Source: Cycas panzhihuaensis (Eukaryota; Cycadophyta). From it: 64,000 nucleotides of DNA. A model generated the notes under the pieces. That model was not told the origin of the DNA. It saw only the letters and a program-made list of their open reading frames with translations, and made no database searches. The stretch is taken from positions 140,561,741-140,625,740 of the forward strand of contig CM041465.1 in the NCBI GenBank assembly GCA_023213395.1, in the 5' to 3' direction. Positions within the stretch are counted from its first letter, which is position 1. Each line of letters starts with the position of its first letter. Positions 59,149 to 64,000 of the stretch are shown piece by piece. A program made the position numbers and the translations under genes.

Positions 59149-59283
59149 TATTGGTTGATGGCAAGCTCCCACTTGCCTCTTAACCTATAAATATATGGTG
59201 TATTATACATCTATGTTTTTAAACACCACCCTCAATTGGAATATAGCATGTTATTTTGTTCTGCTCTATCCTCAATTACTTCA
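59149..59283 (+). repeat. Element D 3' LTR (shared part, 135 bp)
   Basis: Matches 32531-32676 and ends TTACTTCA. TATAAATATATGG at about 59186-59198 and the stem-loop relic at 59212-59227. Confidence 0.6.
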
Positions 59284-59640
59284 CTTAGTACCAAAAATAA
59301 GATATGTTGATAAAGAAGGTAAATTTTTATTAGGTGTTTTATAGTAGAATTTTGATTATTGGTCAATGTGAGTTGCATATTTTTTTATGAGATGTTATGG
59401 AATCAAATTAAGGTTTTGTAATTTATGAAGAGTTTTTGATAACTATACAATAGGATACATAAGTAGTATTATGATCATTGTTTAGATAGCCACAATTAAT
59501 CTAGTCATTCCACGATATGTTTAGTCACCACTTGTGGTTCTAATAGTAGTAAGAAACCTAATAGATTATTCATAGTTTATAAACATGATAAAAAGAGTTA
59601 TGTATTTGAGGAGAATGAGAAGTTGTGCCTTAAATTAGTA
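59284..59640. other. Unassigned stretch between D and element I
   Basis: No open frame or repeat recognised. It may be a continuation of element F, into which D could have inserted, or U5 of element I. Confidence 0.35.
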
Positions 59641-59957
59641 TCTTGCTTATCTAAGTCCTCTAAACTAAGCCTATAAATTGGTTGAAAGTGACAAAAGGAG
59701 TAAAAAGGAAAAGAGCAAAAGATAACACTTAAAGAATGAGGAGCGATGTGAAGATCAGAGGAAGCCAAGAGAGAAAGAGAGAGAGAAGAGAAGCAGATTC
59801 AACTTTAAGTCTATATTTTCTCTATTAAATAACTTTAAACTTAGCTTTAGAAAAGTCTCCACAAGCTCTAAATAAGGGTTACAAGTGTGAGTTAGGATTG
59901 TAGTAGCACTCCATTGCTTTAACTGATCTCCTTCCCTTACTTAAGAAAAATGATGAG

Positions 59958-59965
59958 TTTTTATA
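59958..59965 (-). promoter_or_regulatory. Candidate TATA box of the element I LTR
   Basis: Minus strand TATAAAAA, followed downstream by a CT-rich stretch (59765-59800) typical of an LTR R or leader region. Confidence 0.35.
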
Positions 59966-61009
59966 GAAGAAAAATAGAGGGAGGAAGGTCAGAATGGTGG
60001 GGAAGTAGAGTCGTGGTTTCCTATAATCTAACATCTACATGTAAGGAAAAAATGACCTACTATTACACATTTATTTTCTATGCTAGAAGACAAAAACTAT
60101 GACCAATAGTGAAAACTATAAGTAATAAGTAAAAATTATAACCAATAGTATATTAAAAATACAATAAAGAGATGATCATATTTTTAGTTATATGGAGTTT
60201 ACATTCTATAAATAAGGCTTCATTTTTAGTAATACTAAAAACATGACCTTTAGTGAAAAATATGAATAATGAAAAAAGGTGAGAAAAAAGGGGTTTCATT
60301 AGAAAAAAAAAAAATCAAAGGAAAACATACCATAGAGAAATGTCTTAAATAAAAAAATGGAAATTTGTCATAAAGTTGAACTCAAAGGGAAAAATAAGTA
60401 AATGTGACAAATTTACCAAGTCCAAAACAAGCTAGAAAAAAAATGAATGATAGAAGTTGGCTAGAGCTCTAAAGGAGGCTAGAATAAGTTAGATTTATTA
60501 GCCACTTTTATGATCTTTACATCATTAATAATTTTGGTCAAGCATAGGCATAATCAATATGAAATCACTCAACCATCATATCAAGTAGTCACTAGATTAC
60601 CACGCAATAATGTAGTTAAACTCAAGTAATAAACAAAAAGGGCATGAGACTTGGTTAATGTGAAAAAAGGGCATAGTTAGTTGGAATATTTATTCACTTG
60701 GTAATGGAAGCTCTATGAACAAGTTGGAGTAGGATGGTGAATGTTAGCAACCTTACTGAAAATGAGTTGTTTAAGAACTTAGGTTAACTAGACTATCTAT
60801 TGAGTTGTTTAAAAAGATGAAGATGTAGATAATTAAAGGAAGTATAGATGGGGTGAATGAGTAGTGTTGATTATGGTAGCTTGATATACTTCTACCTATT
60901 TTCCTCGACTAAATGTTTAGAAAGAAATATTTGATTTTTTAAGTTTTTTTTTTTTTCTAATTTGATTTTATTTTTTAACTTTTATGTTTTACATTGTAAA
61001 TATAAAGAA

Positions 61010-61480
61010 CCTATGCATAAGGTTGAACCTACCATAATTTGGCCTCATTAGCGGTTGATTTTTGGAGGTATTGAGACTTACCATAATTTTGCCTCATCTA
61101 TAGTTGATTTTCAAAGGGATGTGGTCACCATAGTTTTACCTCTTTAGTGATAATCTCACATCTCTTAAGTGAATAAGACTACAAAGCTTTAGAGGGGCGG
61201 TCACCATGGTTTTACCTCATTAGTGACCATCTTATGTCTCTTAAGTGAGTGAGACTATGAGGCTTCAAAGAGGTGACACCCATTACAAGTATGTATTTGG
61301 GACTGCCATAGTTTAGGCTCTTTAGCAGGTGAGACCTTCAAAGCCATAGTTTACTCTCATTACAAAGTGAGGGATCTATTACAATAGGTGGATATGACTA
61401 TTATAGTTTAGATTCTTTAGTATATGCATTTTTAGAGTCATAGTTTATAGTCATTATAGAGAGGAAACACCCCCAAGTAC
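61010..61480 (-). repeat. Element I minisatellite, core CCATGGTTTTACCTCATTAGTG on the plus strand
   Basis: Seven to eight degenerate units of about 40-75 bp (for example at 61030, 61079, 61128, 61201, 61302, 61340). The inverse complement contains TAATGAGGTAAAACCATGG, the element A core. Two further single copies lie near 63262 and 63304. Confidence 0.75.
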
Positions 61481-61565
61481 AAGTCTTAAGTGAAAGGTAG
61501 ATTATTCTGATTCAAATTCAAAGTAAGAAATGTCCCCAACTTATCATGACTAGGCTATAATTGAT

Positions 61566-61959
61566 GTTTATCAATTAAATAAGAAGCAAGTGAATCAGAT
61601 TCAATATTTTGGGTCCTTAAGATGTGTTGAATAGTTATAGATATAAATTATAATAGTAAAGAGATGATAGTACCGAGCAAGTGATGCATGCAGCTTAAAT
61701 GAGTTTGATAAAAATCAGTAAGTTAGTATGCTACAATTTAGAAATTTAAAACTAGATTAATGGGTCCATCATGGAAGTTAAGAACATCAGTAAGGGCTCC
61801 AATGAAAAATAAATATTTTGCTATATTATTAGTTACTTGTGGTATGAGGAATTTGACATTAGCAAGGATAGTTCCCCCATGGTCATGGATGATCCATGTT
61901 GCAAAAGAAACTCCTAGGTTCCCTTAGCTCTTACCATTAGTATAGATGTTTAAAGCCAT
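61566..61959 (-). pseudogene. Element I second RNase H (Tat-type, archaeal-like), inactivated
   Basis: Would remove RNA from the hybrid during reverse transcription. Reads MALNIYTNGKS, stop, GNLGVSFATWIIHDHGG, NVKFLIPQVTNNIAKYLFFI, PINLVLNF and later HILRTQNIESDSLASY. The three catalytic acidic positions appear as Asn (TNGKS), Lys (NNIAKY) and Asn (VLNF), each a G-to-A change from the expected codon. Located about 1.5 kb after integrase. Confidence 0.75.
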
Positions 61960-63477
61960 AATAGGAAAGAGCAAAAACCTCACAGATATATTGATAAATA
62001 GGGTGAAGGTATAGGAATCAATTATAAGGGTGTCACCTAACTTAAATGACACAACCTAGAGGTGTGAAAGACATAAACCCCATAGTTTAGTTTCATCATT
62101 ATGACTACCTTTTCTAAAGCTAATATATAACCTCTTAAATGTCACACATGTTTTGATCATAATTGAGGTTACATTGGGCCCAAGTAATTGGATTATAAGC
62201 ACTTAAATGATGTACACAATTGGGTTTGATTACATATTGTAGATGATCATGAAGTTGACACACAAGTTGCCCATGATGCTAAGAGGGCACTAATATCTAT
62301 ACACAAGAATTTTTTTACATATTTTTTCTTAATTCTCTCTTTTTATTTATGGGGAGGGTGTTAGTCCATACGGTAGTTCAAATAAAGGTAGTAAACTTGA
62401 CATCATTGAACAAACTTTCTAGATGATGCATCCCATTTTCCCTCATGCTTACTAAAGGACAAGTGACTACAATCATCACACAATCTTCATTAAGGTATAG
62501 TGGATAGGATGAATAATAACTTTAGAGAGTATAGTTCTGATTATCTAAACCATGGGGTATTAAAATCCAAGAAAGTATAGGTGATAAATAGATTAAGATC
62601 ATGCTCTTATGAGATAAGCTATGAGTGTTTATAGGATGTTCAATCAAAGTATCTCTGAGGGTCAAAGGAGATGGCCTTAACAACTAACTACCAAGGAGTA
62701 GGAGGGCTACTACCAAAGGGGTTTGCTTTGAAACTAGGTACCTAGTGCACCAAAGGGGAGAAGGACAAGTTATGATCACTTGTATAACTAGAGTTCCACT
62801 TACAAAGAGATAACGTATAGGTAGCAAAGGGTAGATAAGGAGACTATTTAATGCTTAACTATCTGGCTAATTAAGAGCTAAAAGACATTTTAATTATTGA
62901 AAATGTAAAAAGAACTATCTACTAGCTAAAGGAAACAAGAAAAAGTAATAGTATTATGGATATATCTAGCTTATTTTGAAGTAAAAGGAGTTGTTTGGGT
63001 ATAATGGAATACCAAATGGAGATGTTGACTAGTTGTGTTGATAATTAAAGACCATCATGTTGAGCCAAGTAGGGAGTAGGTAAAAGATTGGAAGGCTTAA
63101 CCAAAGTAGGGAAAAGGGAAAGAAATAAGCATGTTTTTATTATTTTAAGATTTTATAGTGTTTTATTTTTTTAAGATAAAGATCTGTATATATTTAGTTT
63201 ATACTTGCTTTTGAAGTGGTGCTCCCTAAATATGAGTCTTGGAGGAAATATAAGTGTTTAACCTACCATAGTTTAGGATTATTAGTAAGGAGGTTTTTTC
63301 CAAACTATAGTTTAGGCTTATTACAAAATGTGGCCTAGGGTGGCTAGGTATAATACCTTCTTAGAAATTGAGAGTTGATTAGCTTTTAGAATTCAAGTCC
63401 ATTAAGAGGAGAGAGATGATAAGCCCCATTGTTTAAGTCTTTAATAACCAAGTAAGAGCCTGCTTACTTGGAGTTTA

Positions 63478-64000
63478 TTTTTTGTTGTTTTTCTTGTAAA
63501 TATTTAAGCTTGAGTACATTGTCCCTTATATAAAACTTCCTTGGTCTTAATAATAATCATGAGTTACTTGGGCTTAATTCTTTAAGGCTAAGTTCTTTTC
63601 ATGTGCTTCAAAATAGGTCTTATCTATATTTTCAAGTTCTAATAGCCTTGCTTATCATAGCCATTCCTTATTGATGAAGTGTTTAAGTGAGACCCCAAGT
63701 GAAGAAATCTCTATTTCTAAAGGAAGCATAGCTTCAGTCCCATAGACTAGTAAGAGCAAGGTCATCCTAGGCATAATTCTAATGGAAGTGCAATAATCCC
63801 ATAAGGTATGAAAAAATTGAGTGTGCTAATAACGTTAGGAATCAACAACTATTTTAACCAAGATCTGTATCAAGGCTTTATTAAAGGCTTCGATTTGATC
63901 ATTTGCTTATGAGTGATAGTGGTATGATATTTTGTGTGTTGTATGAAACTTATCATAAATCTTATCAATATGAGAGTTATAAAATAAAGTCTCATTATTT
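63478..64000 (-). pseudogene. Element I integrase, C-terminal half
   Basis: From the window edge inwards: ISYHYHS, stop, ANDQIEAFNKALIQIL (catalytic Glu kept), then LLVYGTEAMLPLEIEI near 63710-63755, SLKHFINKEWL and RLLELENIDKTYFEAHEKNL. Typical Ty3 integrase end. A few stops. The remainder of pol is outside the window. 62000-63470 holds only broken sequence. Confidence 0.78.

Larger units (their letters stand above)
32531..59283 (+). mobile_element. Element D: Copia LTR retrotransposon split by nested insertions
   Basis: Terminal repeats at 32531-32676 and 59149-59283, a good PBS at 32679-32690, then gag, protease, integrase and RT/RNase H relics on the plus strand. Its RT is interrupted by E (38301-53811) and B2 (54147-58723). 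Removing these, D is about 6.65 kb. All genes are broken. TSDs do not match (AAAAG and CTTAG), so the outer borders are approximate or one end has been rearranged. The RNase H runs directly into the 3' repeat, which suggests a deletion there. Confidence 0.82.
59641..64000 (-). mobile_element. Element I: Tat-lineage Ty3 element, 3' half, minus strand
   Basis: Reading leftwards from the window edge: integrase core end and C-terminus, a spacer, a second RNase H, a minisatellite with the element A core, then LTR-like sequence with a TATA box and pyrimidine-rich transcribed part near 59760-59960. The same order as element A supports the same lineage. The left border is not defined. Confidence 0.7.

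Noticed and set aside
59284-59288. Matching TSD for element D
   Set aside because: CTTAG on the right does not match AAAAG on the left, so I give no TSD for D.
1-64000. Endogenous pararetrovirus
   Set aside because: I looked for movement-protein and pararetroviral RT signatures. All pol relics fit Ty3, Copia or LINE.

Overview
The window is AT-rich plant nuclear DNA made almost entirely of retrotransposons. I recognise no intact host gene, tRNA, rRNA or CRISPR array. The evidence for a plant is the set of families: Ty3 elements of the Tat type with a second RNase H after the integrase, an L1-type LINE whose ORF1 has a DUF4283-like region and CCHC knuckle and whose ORF2 ends in zf-RVT plus RNase H, Copia elements with UBN2-type gag, and a roughly 270-bp TRIM/SMART-like element. 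The species cannot be named from this sequence. No element looks competent: stops, frameshifts and changes that fit C-to-T / G-to-A decay are everywhere.

Layout. 1-15279 (+) is a decayed Tat-lineage Ty3 element (A), with a 5' LTR cut by the window edge, gag, protease, RT, RNase H, integrase, second RNase H, a minisatellite and a 3' LTR. 15280-25315 (-) is an older LTR element (G) that hosts a 6.4-kb LINE at 16257-22641 with a perfect target-site duplication. 26246-32530 (+) is a relative of G (F), facing it head to head. F is interrupted by a gag-only Copia-like element B1 (26572-31390) and a tiny TRIM (32111-32379).

32531-59283 is a Copia element (D) of about 6.6 kb expanded to 26.8 kb by nested insertions. 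Element E (38301-53811, TSD CCTAG) sits in the D reverse transcriptase. Gag-only element C1 (40868-52013, minus strand, TSD TATTT) sits in E. A second copy of the same family, C2 (41963-47647, minus strand), sits in the gag of C1. Gag-only element B2 (54147-58723) sits further along the D RT. From about 59.6 kb to the right edge is another Tat-type element (I) on the minus strand, with the order integrase, second RNase H, minisatellite, LTR-like promoter region.

How the parts relate. D carries gag, protease, integrase, RT and RNase H relics. B and C keep only LTRs, PBS, a long leader, gag and PPT. LTRs of B, C and D share a TATA box followed by a 16-nt stem-loop, B and D share a leader motif downstream of the PBS, and B and C gag proteins share a basic C-terminal tail just before the PPT. 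I infer a parasite-and-helper retrotransposon community, with B and C possibly mobilised in trans by D-like elements. C1 and C2 also carry different 1.7-kb and 2.1-kb internal segments at the same position, which looks like cargo exchange or host sequence capture. These are the most novel aspects of the window.
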